64,000 nucleotides of DNA. Origin: Acidobacteriota bacterium (GTDB lineage: Bacteria; Acidobacteriota; Thermoanaerobaculia; Multivoradales; J023). The DNA lies in contig JAJCXR010000053.1 in the NCBI GenBank assembly GCA_029263315.1, forward strand, positions 372,001 to 436,000, written 5' to 3'. Within the stretch, counting starts at the first letter, position 1. Each line of letters starts with the position of its first letter. The position numbers and the translations under genes were made by a program. The notes below the pieces were generated by a model. That model was not told where the DNA came from, did not search any database, and saw only the letters and a program-made list of their open reading frames with translations. Positions 8,084 to 15,957 of the stretch are shown here, piece after piece.

Positions 8084-9863
8084 GGCGGGCCATCTTCATC
8101 GCCAAACCATTGCGCGATAGGCCGAGCAGACGTGCCGCCCCGCTCTTGTTGCCGTGGCTGCGCTGCAAGGCTTCACGGATCGCCGCCCGTTCACACTCGC
8201 CGATCAATTTATCGAGGCTGAGGTCCGACGACATCTTCGGGCGCAGACCCTTCACCTTGGCCATGCGCACCGTCTCCGGCAGCATGGATTCGTTGATCGG
8301 GCGCCCGGACGGACACAGGTAGACCAAGCGGCGGACGATGTTCTCGAGCTCCGGAAGATTGCCCGGGTAGTCATAGACGGCCAAGGCTTCGAGGGCTTGC
8401 ACGGTAATGCCCTGGATGCGTTTGTTGGTCTCGTGGCAACAGCGGTTGACCGTCGCCTGGATGAGCAATGGCAGGTCTTCGCGACGTGCCCTGAGGGCCG
8501 GGACCTCGACCACGAACTGCGACAAGCGATAGGCCAGATCGATGCGGAAGCGGTCCCGCGCCGCCTCGTCTTCCAGCGGCCGACGGCACGACGCCACCAA
8601 GCGCACGTCCACCGGATCGGCCCTTAGGCTATCCACCGGCTCGACCCGGCCAGAGCGCATGAAGCGCACCAGCCTGTCCTGCAACGGCAACGGTAAATCC
8701 TCGATGTCTTCGAGATACAGGGTACCGCCGTCGGCGGCCAGCAGCTTGCCTTCGCGGACCAACGGCTCGGCGCGTCCCATGACCTCGGCACCGAACAGAT
8801 CGGCCTCGATCTGCGCCTCGGTGCCCCCTTGACAGCGGGCCACGACAAAGGGTTCCTGTCGACGCTGACCGGAGAGGTGCAGGGAGCGGGCCAGCAGCTC
8901 TTTGGACAATCCCGCCTCACCCCGCAACAGAACATGGATGGGCTGGTCGATGGCGGCCCGCAGTTGGTCCAGGGCGTCCTTCATGGCCGTCGATTCACCG
9001 ACCACCAAACCCGGCGCCAAGGCCAGCTCCGTCGACTGTTGGCGACCGCCGAAGAGGATGGGCTCATACTGCCCCACGTGGTGCACCAAACCCAGACTCA
9101 GTTGATCCGCCAGGGTGGCCAATGCCGGCAGCGGCGACCAACTCCCGGGGCGAAATCGCGGCAAGGCGAGGATGAAGAGATAAGGTCGGTCGAGGGCCTG
9201 GAAAGAGCGCATGGCCAACCAGGCGTCCTCCTGATCGAGCCGACCGTCCATTTGCCAGAGCCTGGAAGGCGTGCCGTCGCCGTCGGCCGCGCCGCCCTTG
9301 GCCTGAAGCAGCAGCTGGTCACCGTTGCGCAGCCAGCGGGCCTCCGAGGCGACGACGAACTTGATGCCCTGCTGCTCCCCTTGGAACAGGAAGAGGACAC
9401 CGCCGCCGAAGTCCAGAAGCAGCTCGCTCATCAGGGATTCTAGGGTGGTGCTGCTGGCCCGATCGGCCAGCACCCAAGCGGAGACGCTGGCCAAATGCTC
9501 CAACATGCGCTGCGGCGACATCACCGACTGCGGCGCTGGCCGACGCGATGGCGCATCCGCGGTCACCGCCTCCTCTTGCACCACTTCCTCCAACAACAGG
9601 GCGATGCTGCCCAGGCGAATTTCGTCGAGCACCTCCAACGCCGCTCGACGGACCCGCTCTCCGTTGACCAACACACCTTTTCGGCTTCCCAGGTCTGAGA
9701 CCTCGGCCCGTCCACCCTGCACGTGGAGACGGGCATGGGCCGCCGCCACCCCGGCAAAGGGCAGTTGCACGTCGCAATCGTCTCCACTGCCGATGAGCAA
9801 CTCACTGCGGTCGAGGGCAAAACGCTTGACGCCGTTGGGAGCGTAGGCCACGAGGCGTAACAT
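8073..9863 (-). CDS. FHA / degenerate sigma-54-type AAA+ / Fis-HTH transcription regulator
   Basis: The 596 residues carry an N-terminal FHA domain (about 1-95; LIGSGDDCDVQLP and SDLGSRKGVLVNG), a middle region that may be GAF-like, a NtrC-family AAA+ domain (about 290-510) and a C-terminal Fis-type HTH (NKSGAARLLGLSRNGLAMKM). Several AAA+ motifs are eroded. The P-loop reads GEAGLSKE instead of GESGTGKE. The stretch after LFG is AEVMGRAEPLV, with no GAFTGA loop. Walker B reads LYLEDIEDLP instead of LFLDEIGELP. Without GAFTGA a protein of this family is not expected to remodel sigma-54 holoenzyme, so it may be a conventional DNA-binding regulator. The FHA domain suggests it reads phosphothreonine. 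It starts the operon at 9863. Confidence 0.88.
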   Translation of the reverse strand: MLRLVAYAPNGVKRFALDRSELLIGSGDDCDVQLPFAGVAAAHARLHVQGGRAEVSDLGSRKGVLVNGERVRRAALEVLDEIRLGSIALLLEEVVQEEAVTADAPSRRPAPQSVMSPQRMLEHLASVSAWVLADRASSTTLESLMSELLLDFGGGVLFLFQGEQQGIKFVVASEARWLRNGDQLLLQAKGGAADGDGTPSRLWQMDGRLDQEDAWLAMRSFQALDRPYLFILALPRFRPGSWSPLPALATLADQLSLGLVHHVGQYEPILFGGRQQSTELALAPGLVVGESTAMKDALDQLRAAIDQPIHVLLRGEAGLSKELLARSLHLSGQRRQEPFVVARCQGGTEAQIEADLFGAEVMGRAEPLVREGKLLAADGGTLYLEDIEDLPLPLQDRLVRFMRSGRVEPVDSLRADPVDVRLVASCRRPLEDEAARDRFRIDLAYRLSQFVVEVPALRARREDLPLLIQATVNRCCHETNKRIQGITVQALEALAVYDYPGNLPELENIVRRLVYLCPSGRPINESMLPETVRMAKVKGLRPKMSSDLSLDKLIGECERAAIREALQRSHGNKSGAARLLGLSRNGLAMKMARHGL

Positions 9864-9896
9864 GTACGCATCCTACCAGTCTGTGACACAAGTCTT

Positions 9897-9919
9897 GCCG
9901 CGCCGGTAGCGGCTTTTTT
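9897..9919 (+). terminator. Hairpin plus T6 upstream of hemE (possible attenuator)
   Basis: A 5-bp GC stem (9897-9901 with 9909-9913, 7-nt loop) is followed directly by six Ts on the plus strand. No plus-strand gene lies upstream, so if functional it would act within a hemE leader. The stem is short and could be chance. Confidence 0.3.
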
Positions 9920-9991
9920 CCGCCAGCTCAAGGTTGCGAAATCCCTCCCAACGGTCTCGTCAGAGGGCCGACCTCTGGTATCCTTGCCGCC

Positions 9992-11014
9992 ATGAACGAC
10001 CTCTTTTTACGCTCTTGTCGCGGTGAAGCCGTGCCCCGGCGTCCGGTCTGGTTGATGCGCCAGGCGGGACGCTACATGCCCGAGTACCGGGCCATCCGCG
10101 CCAAGACGGATTTCCTCTCCCTATGCAAGACTCCGGACCTGGTGGCGGAAGTCACCTTGCAACCGGTGGACTTCCTGGATGTCGACGCCGCCATCATCTT
10201 CGCCGACATCCTTCTGGTTCCCGAAGCCATGGGTGCCGAGTTGCGCTTCCAAGCCGGCGACGGCCCCGTGTTCCCGCAACCGGTGCGCCGACGGCAGGAT
10301 CTGAAACATCTGCACGTACCCGATGTCGAAGCCACCTTGGGCTACGTCTTCGAGGGTCTACGCCGCACCCGCAAGCGTCTCGAAAATCGTGTGCCCCTGC
10401 TGGGATTTGCCGGCACACCATGGACCCTGGCGGCCTACGTCGTCGAGGGCGGCACCTCGAAATCCTTTCCCCATTTATTGGGTTGGAGCCATCGCGACCC
10501 GGCCGGCCTGGCGGAGCTCTTGGACCTCATCGCCGAGACCACCATCCACTACTTGCGCGGCCAAGTGGCGGCCGGTGCACAGGCGCTCCAACTCTTCGAT
10601 ACCTGGGGTGGTTTACTGAGCCTCGAACGCTGGCGTCAAATCGCCTTGCCGCCCCTGCAACGCATCGCCGAGGCGCTGGCCGGCCAGGTGCCCCTGATCT
10701 ACTACTCCAACGGTACCGGCCACCTACTGCCCGCCCTGGCGGAGCTGCCGGTGGACGTCCTGTCCGTCGACTGGCGGCTACCCCTGAGTGAGGTTCGACG
10801 CCAGGTGGGCAGCGACAAGGTCCTGCAAGGCAACCTCGACCCCACCACCCTGCTGGCCCCCCCCGAGGTGATCCGCCAGCGTACTTTGCAGATGATCGAC
10901 GACGGTCTGGGCGGTGCCCACATCGTCAACCTGGGGCACGGCATCCTTCCGATGACCCCGGTGGAGCACGCCAAGGCGTTTGTCGAGACGGTCAAGGCTC
11001 GCACACTCGACTGA
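9992..11014 (+). CDS. hemE: Uroporphyrinogen decarboxylase
   Basis: HemE decarboxylates the four acetate side chains of uroporphyrinogen III to give coproporphyrinogen III in haem biosynthesis, in the cytoplasm. The 340-residue length is normal for the family. The N-terminal signature RPVWLMRQAGRYMPEYR and the FADILLVPEAMG segment (with the active-site Asp region) are clear, as are the later WGGLLS and NLGHGI motifs. It stands alone on the plus strand between two minus-strand operons, divergent from the FHA/AAA+ gene and convergent with the PP2C gene. No other haem gene is in the window. Confidence 0.97.
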   Translation: MNDLFLRSCRGEAVPRRPVWLMRQAGRYMPEYRAIRAKTDFLSLCKTPDLVAEVTLQPVDFLDVDAAIIFADILLVPEAMGAELRFQAGDGPVFPQPVRRRQDLKHLHVPDVEATLGYVFEGLRRTRKRLENRVPLLGFAGTPWTLAAYVVEGGTSKSFPHLLGWSHRDPAGLAELLDLIAETTIHYLRGQVAAGAQALQLFDTWGGLLSLERWRQIALPPLQRIAEALAGQVPLIYYSNGTGHLLPALAELPVDVLSVDWRLPLSEVRRQVGSDKVLQGNLDPTTLLAPPEVIRQRTLQMIDDGLGGAHIVNLGHGILPMTPVEHAKAFVETVKARTLD

Positions 11015-11063
11015 AGGCGACCGACCCAAGGGGCCGGCTCAAGCCGGACGACCAATGACAGCC

Positions 11064-13007
11064 TCAAGGGTCGGTGCGTTTGACGATCAGCATGGTGCTG
11101 TCATCGCTGAAGTGGCGGCCACCGCAGAAGACGGTCAAGCGGCGATGTAGATCCTCGCCCATGGCCCTGGCGTCGACGCCGCCACGCTGGACGAATCGAC
11201 GCAGGCGGGCAAGCCCAAAATCCTCTCCCAATTCGTTGGTCAGCTCGGTCACGCCGTCGGTACAAATCAACAGCGTGCTGGCGGCCGGGAAGGGCAGGCG
11301 ACGGCTGGTGAAGGTCGCCTCCTCCACCAACCCGACAACCGGACCCGTGGGCTCCAGGGCATTCACCTCGCCGTTGACCGCCAACAGGCCGGCCGGCACA
11401 TGGCCGCCGTTGACGTAGTCCAACTGGTGGTTCACCGGGTCCAGCTCGGCATAGAAGAGGGTGGCAAATTTGTTGCCCGGCGAGTTGCTCACCAGCACCC
11501 GATTGAGGTGGGCCACCAAGGCTGCGGGCTCCGCCTCCACATGGGCCAGGGTTCGCAGGGAGGCTTGGAGGACCGCCATCAACAGGGCAGCCCCCACTCC
11601 TTTGCCCGCCACATCGGCCAATACCAGGGCCCAGCGACCGTTGTCCAAGGGAATGAAATCGAAGTAGTCGCCGCCGATTTCGTAGCAGGAGTGGTTGGAG
11701 CCGAAAAGATCGTAGCCGTCGATCTGTGGGCTGGCGGAGGGCAACAGATGCCGCTGGATCTTAGCCCCCACCGCCAGTTGCTCTTCCAACCGCTGCTTCT
11801 CCACGTGTTCCTGTTGCAAGTACACGTTCTCGATCTTGACCGCCGCCATATTGGCGATCAAACCCATCAGGCGAAGATCGCTCTCATTGAAACCGAGGCC
11901 GGAGAAGCGCTGGTCCAGGTAAAGGACACCGATCACCTCACGGTTGTTCCACAGGGGCACACAGAAAATCGACCGAATGCCGGCCATTTGAATGCTGATC
12001 GCCTCGCCGAAGCGCTCGTCGGCCTGGGCGTCGAGGGTGAGCACCGCCTTGCCGTTGCTCATCACTTCCTTGAGCAGGGTACGGCTCAGGCGGACCTCTT
12101 CCCCTTCGCCAAAACCTCGGGAGACACTGAGCTCCAAGTCACTGCCCGGCCCTTCGCCGACCACATGCTCCCTTTCGACCGTACCGGCAGGGCGACGCAC
12201 CGGTTGTGTCGCCGTCCGCCGCTCCGGCGGTCGCCGCCGCGGTACGGCATCGTCACCACCATCAGCACCGTCGGCACCGGCGGCATTGTCGCCACGGGAC
12301 TCCGGCATCGGCGTTTCCATGGTGTGGGTGCTGGATTTGTGTGGCGCGCCAGGGGCTTGGGGGATCCGGACGCCGCCCAGCTTCGACAGGGTCATGGTCG
12401 GCAGCCGACCACGCAACAGGACGGCACCCCGTTCTGCTTCCACCGCTTCCATGGCCAGCTCGAGCACCACTTCGATCAGCTCGTTGAGCGGATAGTCGGT
12501 GATCAGCGCGGCGGCGACGCTGTGCAGGGCGGGCAATAAGTCCGAGTCTTGCCGTGGCCCCGGCCGCTTCCTCGGATCGACGGCGAGACCGAGCAGGTCC
12601 GCCGCCGAAGAGCCCCGCGGCCGCGCATACTGGTCATAGGTGAGCTCTTCGGAGCTGATCAGCACCGTGCTCTCCGGGGGCAACGTTTCGTCCTCGGTTT
12701 GCCCGTCGATCTCGGGAACGACGAACCTGAGCTCCAGCTCCCCCACCGTCACCAGATCTCCATGGGCCAGCAACGACCGGGAGCGTAAGCGACCGCCGTT
12801 CAAGTAGGTGCCATTGCGGCTCCCCAAATCCTCGACATAGAAGTGCCCGAGCTTGCGGCTGATGCGAGCATGGAAGCGGGACATCCAAGGGTCGTTGTAG
12901 CTCAGCCCATTGCCCGGGTCGCGGCCGATCGACAGCTCCTGCCGCCCCTCGAGGGGAAGGTCATCCCTGGCCGCCGCTTTGCCCTCGAAACACAATCGCG
13001 GCGACAT
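11064..13007 (-). CDS. FHA-GAF-PP2C (SpoIIE/RsbU-type) serine phosphatase
   Basis: This 647-residue cytoplasmic protein has an FHA domain (about 20-95; SIGRDPGNGL and DLGSRNGTYLNGG), a GAF domain (about 160-390) split by a Pro/Gly/Asp-rich insert of about 90 residues, and a C-terminal SpoIIE-like PP2C domain (IGGDYFDFIPL, LADVAGKGVGAALLMA, FATLFYAELD, LICTDGVTEL). Such proteins dephosphorylate phosphoserine on anti-anti-sigma or related partners. A strong SD (GAGGAGG) lies at the end of rsmD just upstream, and the gap to the rsmD stop is a single base, so the pair is co-transcribed. No anti-sigma or STAS partner is adjacent. Confidence 0.93.
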   Translation of the reverse strand: MSPRLCFEGKAAARDDLPLEGRQELSIGRDPGNGLSYNDPWMSRFHARISRKLGHFYVEDLGSRNGTYLNGGRLRSRSLLAHGDLVTVGELELRFVVPEIDGQTEDETLPPESTVLISSEELTYDQYARPRGSSAADLLGLAVDPRKRPGPRQDSDLLPALHSVAAALITDYPLNELIEVVLELAMEAVEAERGAVLLRGRLPTMTLSKLGGVRIPQAPGAPHKSSTHTMETPMPESRGDNAAGADGADGGDDAVPRRRPPERRTATQPVRRPAGTVEREHVVGEGPGSDLELSVSRGFGEGEEVRLSRTLLKEVMSNGKAVLTLDAQADERFGEAISIQMAGIRSIFCVPLWNNREVIGVLYLDQRFSGLGFNESDLRLMGLIANMAAVKIENVYLQQEHVEKQRLEEQLAVGAKIQRHLLPSASPQIDGYDLFGSNHSCYEIGGDYFDFIPLDNGRWALVLADVAGKGVGAALLMAVLQASLRTLAHVEAEPAALVAHLNRVLVSNSPGNKFATLFYAELDPVNHQLDYVNGGHVPAGLLAVNGEVNALEPTGPVVGLVEEATFTSRRLPFPAASTLLICTDGVTELTNELGEDFGLARLRRFVQRGGVDARAMGEDLHRRLTVFCGGRHFSDDSTMLIVKRTDP

Positions 13008-13008
13008 T

Positions 13009-13569
13009 TCAAACCTCCTCCGGCGCCGCAGTGGCGCCGAAGAAACTCAGACAGGACTCACCGTAGCGCCGCGTCGCGGCGTGATGCCAGCCGGGGGCCG
13101 GGGGCAAGCTCGAACGGCTCGAGTGCTCGATCACCAGCTCCCCATCCTCGGTCATCAAGGGATGCACCGCCGCCAAGAGCCGAGCGTAGTCCTGGTAGTC
13201 GTAGGGTGGATCGGCAAAGGCGAAGGAGAAACCGTGGGGCCTCAGCTTGGAGCCGACCTTCGGCAACTGCAGAGCCACCAGACGGTAGGTTCCACGCTCG
13301 GCAAGCTCACAGTTGCGGCGCAGAGTCCTGAGTGCGGTCTTCGACGATTCGACGAAGGTCGACATCACCGCCCCTCGGCTCAGGGCCTCCAGCCCCACCG
13401 CTCCACTGCCGGCAAAGAGATCGAGAAAACGATGTCCCACCAGATCGGAGCCCCAAATGGAGAACAGGGCTTCCCGCACCCGTGAGGCCGTCGGTCGGGC
13501 CGTCGTCGGGACGTCCAGTCGGCGCCCCTGCAGGCTTCCTCCGAGGATGCGCACGCCGGGCCGCTTCAC
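13009..13569 (-). CDS. rsmD: 16S rRNA (guanine(966)-N2)-methyltransferase RsmD
   Basis: RsmD methylates G966 of 16S rRNA in the small subunit using SAM. The 186 residues show the expected RILGGSLQGRRL start, the RPTASRVREALFSIW segment, the SAM-binding FLDLFAGSGAVGLEAL motif and the catalytic FADPPYDYQDY (DPPY). The length matches the family. The ATG at 13569 overlaps the stop of the upstream exported-protein gene (ATGA), and the PP2C gene follows after one base. Confidence 0.95.
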   Translation of the reverse strand: MKRPGVRILGGSLQGRRLDVPTTARPTASRVREALFSIWGSDLVGHRFLDLFAGSGAVGLEALSRGAVMSTFVESSKTALRTLRRNCELAERGTYRLVALQLPKVGSKLRPHGFSFAFADPPYDYQDYARLLAAVHPLMTEDGELVIEHSSRSSLPPAPGWHHAATRRYGESCLSFFGATAAPEEV

Positions 13570-14372
13570 CGCTGGCTCCGTGGCTCGAAGGCGACAAAGA
13601 GGTTGGGCAGTAGCTCGACGGGATGGAAGATGCGCATCGGCTCGGCCAGGGATTCCACCTCGACCCCGCCACCATCCGCCGTCAAGCCGATGACGACAAA
13701 TCGCCGGCCGTCACCATCGATGAGGACATCGCCGGGCCGTGGCTGGTACTCCGGAGAGAGGCGGTGGATGGGATCCAGCGGCCGGGTCAAGGCCGCCAAG
13801 TCCTCGGCGATTTCCACCAGGCGGGCCACTTCCAGGGGCGGCATCTCGAACTGGCCAAAACGGTAGAGGAAAGCTTGGCTGTCCGGCAATTCCAGCACTA
13901 CCTGGCAACGCTCCACCCACTGACCGTCCACTCCTCCCAAAGGAATCTCACGACGGGGGCTGGTATCACCGCTCAACGCCGCGCTCAGGATCTCCAACTC
14001 CCGGCGCACCTCCTCGGGCCCCAGCTCGTGCAAGAACATCGTTTGGCTCTCCCAGAGCCCCTCGCGCAGCCGCACCGTGCCGTTGGCGAACAGGGTGATG
14101 TCGCGCCGCCCCAGAGCATTGGAGCAGCTGTAGACAAACCATTCGGTCGACCGCAGGTCATGCTCCGGTCCGAGTTGCGCATCGCTCAGCGACATCGGCT
14201 CCGCCCGGTCACCGGCAGTGCTCTGCAATGGGGGGTCGACCACTTCCTGCAACGCATTCGACGACGGGAGCGGCGTGCCGACGACGGGGGGCACGCAGAC
14301 GATCAACGAGACGAGAAGAAGCGGCGCGCCGACGAGCCCAGAACGTCGCAGGCGATGATGCCGCCCGGTCAC
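13566..14372 (-). CDS. Exported protein of unknown function
   Basis: I do not recognise a family. From a GTG start at 14372 it encodes 268 residues with a basic N-terminus and a hydrophobic segment (about residues 14-32), consistent with a signal peptide or anchor. The rest is soluble and mixed alpha/beta. The GTG overlaps the stop of the upstream TPR lipoprotein gene (GTGA) and the gene's own stop overlaps the rsmD start (ATGA). That coupling on both sides is why I prefer this start over an in-frame ATG at 14501, which lies inside the upstream gene. Confidence 0.7.
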   Translation of the reverse strand: MTGRHHRLRRSGLVGAPLLLVSLIVCVPPVVGTPLPSSNALQEVVDPPLQSTAGDRAEPMSLSDAQLGPEHDLRSTEWFVYSCSNALGRRDITLFANGTVRLREGLWESQTMFLHELGPEEVRRELEILSAALSGDTSPRREIPLGGVDGQWVERCQVVLELPDSQAFLYRFGQFEMPPLEVARLVEIAEDLAALTRPLDPIHRLSPEYQPRPGDVLIDGDGRRFVVIGLTADGGGVEVESLAEPMRIFHPVELLPNLFVAFEPRSQR

Positions 14373-15745
14373 GAGCCGTCCGACCCCATGAGATCGATTT
14401 GAAAGCGGAAGAGCGCTAGGGCCTCGGGTCCTGAGACGCCGGCCGACGGCAGGCAGTCGGCGATCTCGGGAATGAAACGGCACTGGGCCGCCTTGGCACA
14501 TACCAAGGAGGTCGTCCGACGCAGGGCCGACAGCTCCCCCGCAGTCAGGCAGGAAAACTGTCGACCACTGATCTCGAGCAGACGCAGCATGGCGACGAAC
14601 GCCATCTGGCGGCTGACCGGCGCCGCGGGATCGAAGCGATGCAGCGACCGATCCACCTCCATCAGCCCGAGATCGGTGACCGGGAGGATCTCATTGCGTC
14701 GCGGGTGATCGAGGATATCGGTGGCGATCGGTGGCCGATCCAGGCGAGTCAAACGCACCTGCGGAATCAACCAATAGAGCAAGGTGGCGAAGTCCGCCCG
14801 ATCGAGCTCCGGCTTGCGCCGAAGCTCCTGCACATGGCTGGGCAAGAGCTGCAGACGCCAGAGAAATTTAGCGTAGCGCAACTGATCGGCGAGCTGAGTT
14901 TCGTCCGGAAACTCAGTGACCAGCTGTTGCAAGGTATCGAGACCGGACCGGACATCGCCGATCTCCAATTCCAACTCGGCCCAGCGCTGACGGGCCCACC
15001 TCTCGCCGCCGCTGGTGGCCAGTTGCCGGGTATAGATCAGCTCCTGTTCCAGATCACCCTTGGCGACGGCGATCTGCAACGCCGCGTATTGGGTGCGGGG
15101 ATCGGGCCCCAGCCATTCCAGCAGCAGCTCGAGGTTGGCTTCCGCATCCTCGATGCGTCCCCTATCGAGGGCCTCCTCGAGACGGTTGGAAGTCACCTCC
15201 AAGGCCCGGGGCTGCAGGTCTTCGCTGCGACGGCTCGCCAGCTCGCTGCGTCCGGCGATACGGCGGAACGCATCATAGGCCTTGATCACGTCCCCGGTAC
15301 GCTCCGCGGCACGGCCGCGGAGCAGCTGGCACGACAAATACTCCGGCAGCTCATCAGCGACGGGATCGAGGAGCTCGAGAACGCGGCGGTCATTGGCCGC
15401 CAACGCCTCCACTTGCGCCAACAGCACGATCGCCGGATGGAATCCGGCGTCGACTTCCAGAATCTGGCGAGCCCGCTCGGCGACGGCCTCGGGGCTACCC
15501 CCGGCCAGCAAGTCCTCGTGGGCTTGGCGAACCACCGCCGACAGCTCGCTGTCGACGGTCAGGGGATAGCCTTGCAACGGGGAGCTCAGGTAGGGAGTAT
15601 CCCGTTCTGGGGTCCGCGTCTCCACCTGCGGTGGCGCGCCGCCAGTGCTGCCGCAGGAGGTAAGGAAGAATGAAGCGAGCAGCAGTGCGCCGATCGCTCC
15701 CTCGAATGTGATTCTGGCGCCCAAAGTCGAAAACCAGCGGCTCAA
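14369..15745 (-). CDS. TPR-type lipoprotein with SLH-like C-terminal region
   Basis: The 458 residues begin with a signal peptide and lipobox (LTSC, Cys 31), indicating an envelope lipoprotein. The central part (about 60-290) is all-helical with repeated Ala/Leu-rich helix pairs, read as degenerate TPR repeats. The region about 330-395 resembles a single S-layer-homology repeat: DLGLMEVDRSLHRFDPAAPV is followed by SRQMAFVAMLRLLE. It starts with TTG at 15745, overlapping the hfq stop (TTGA). TPR lipoproteins usually scaffold envelope complexes; its role is not known. Confidence 0.75.
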   Translation of the reverse strand: MSRWFSTLGARITFEGAIGALLLASFFLTSCGSTGGAPPQVETRTPERDTPYLSSPLQGYPLTVDSELSAVVRQAHEDLLAGGSPEAVAERARQILEVDAGFHPAIVLLAQVEALAANDRRVLELLDPVADELPEYLSCQLLRGRAAERTGDVIKAYDAFRRIAGRSELASRRSEDLQPRALEVTSNRLEEALDRGRIEDAEANLELLLEWLGPDPRTQYAALQIAVAKGDLEQELIYTRQLATSGGERWARQRWAELELEIGDVRSGLDTLQQLVTEFPDETQLADQLRYAKFLWRLQLLPSHVQELRRKPELDRADFATLLYWLIPQVRLTRLDRPPIATDILDHPRRNEILPVTDLGLMEVDRSLHRFDPAAPVSRQMAFVAMLRLLEISGRQFSCLTAGELSALRRTTSLVCAKAAQCRFIPEIADCLPSAGVSGPEALALFRFQIDLMGSDGS

Positions 15746-15957
15746 CCGTTGGCGCCCGTCTCACTGATCATTGCGATTGCGTGTTTGTAGACCAGAATCT
15801 CCTGGTTGCCAGTATCCACCACGACGGCAAAGCGATCGAATCGCTTGAGCCGACCGTGGAGGTTTTGCCCGTTGACCAAATCGAAGACCAGGGGCTTGGC
15901 TTCCTTCAGGTTCTGAAAAAGAAATCCATCTTGGATATTGATGTTATGCCTGCTCAT
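15742..15957 (-). CDS. hfq: RNA chaperone Hfq
   Basis: This 71-residue Sm-like hexameric RNA chaperone promotes pairing of small RNAs with mRNAs. The Sm1 part (NINIQDGFLFQNLKEAKP, VNGQNLHGRLKRFDRFAVVV) and the Sm2 signature (ILVYKHAIAMI) are both intact. The C-terminal tail is very short, as in many non-enterobacterial Hfq proteins. The ATG at 15957 overlaps the end of miaA by 14 nt. The miaA-hfq order is widely conserved in Gram-negative bacteria. Confidence 0.96.
   Translation of the reverse strand: MSRHNINIQDGFLFQNLKEAKPLVFDLVNGQNLHGRLKRFDRFAVVVDTGNQEILVYKHAIAMISETGANG

Noticed and set aside
11018..11060. Small CCGGC/GCCGG stem between hemE and the PP2C gene as a terminator
   Set aside because: The stem is only about 5 bp and no U-tract follows on either strand.
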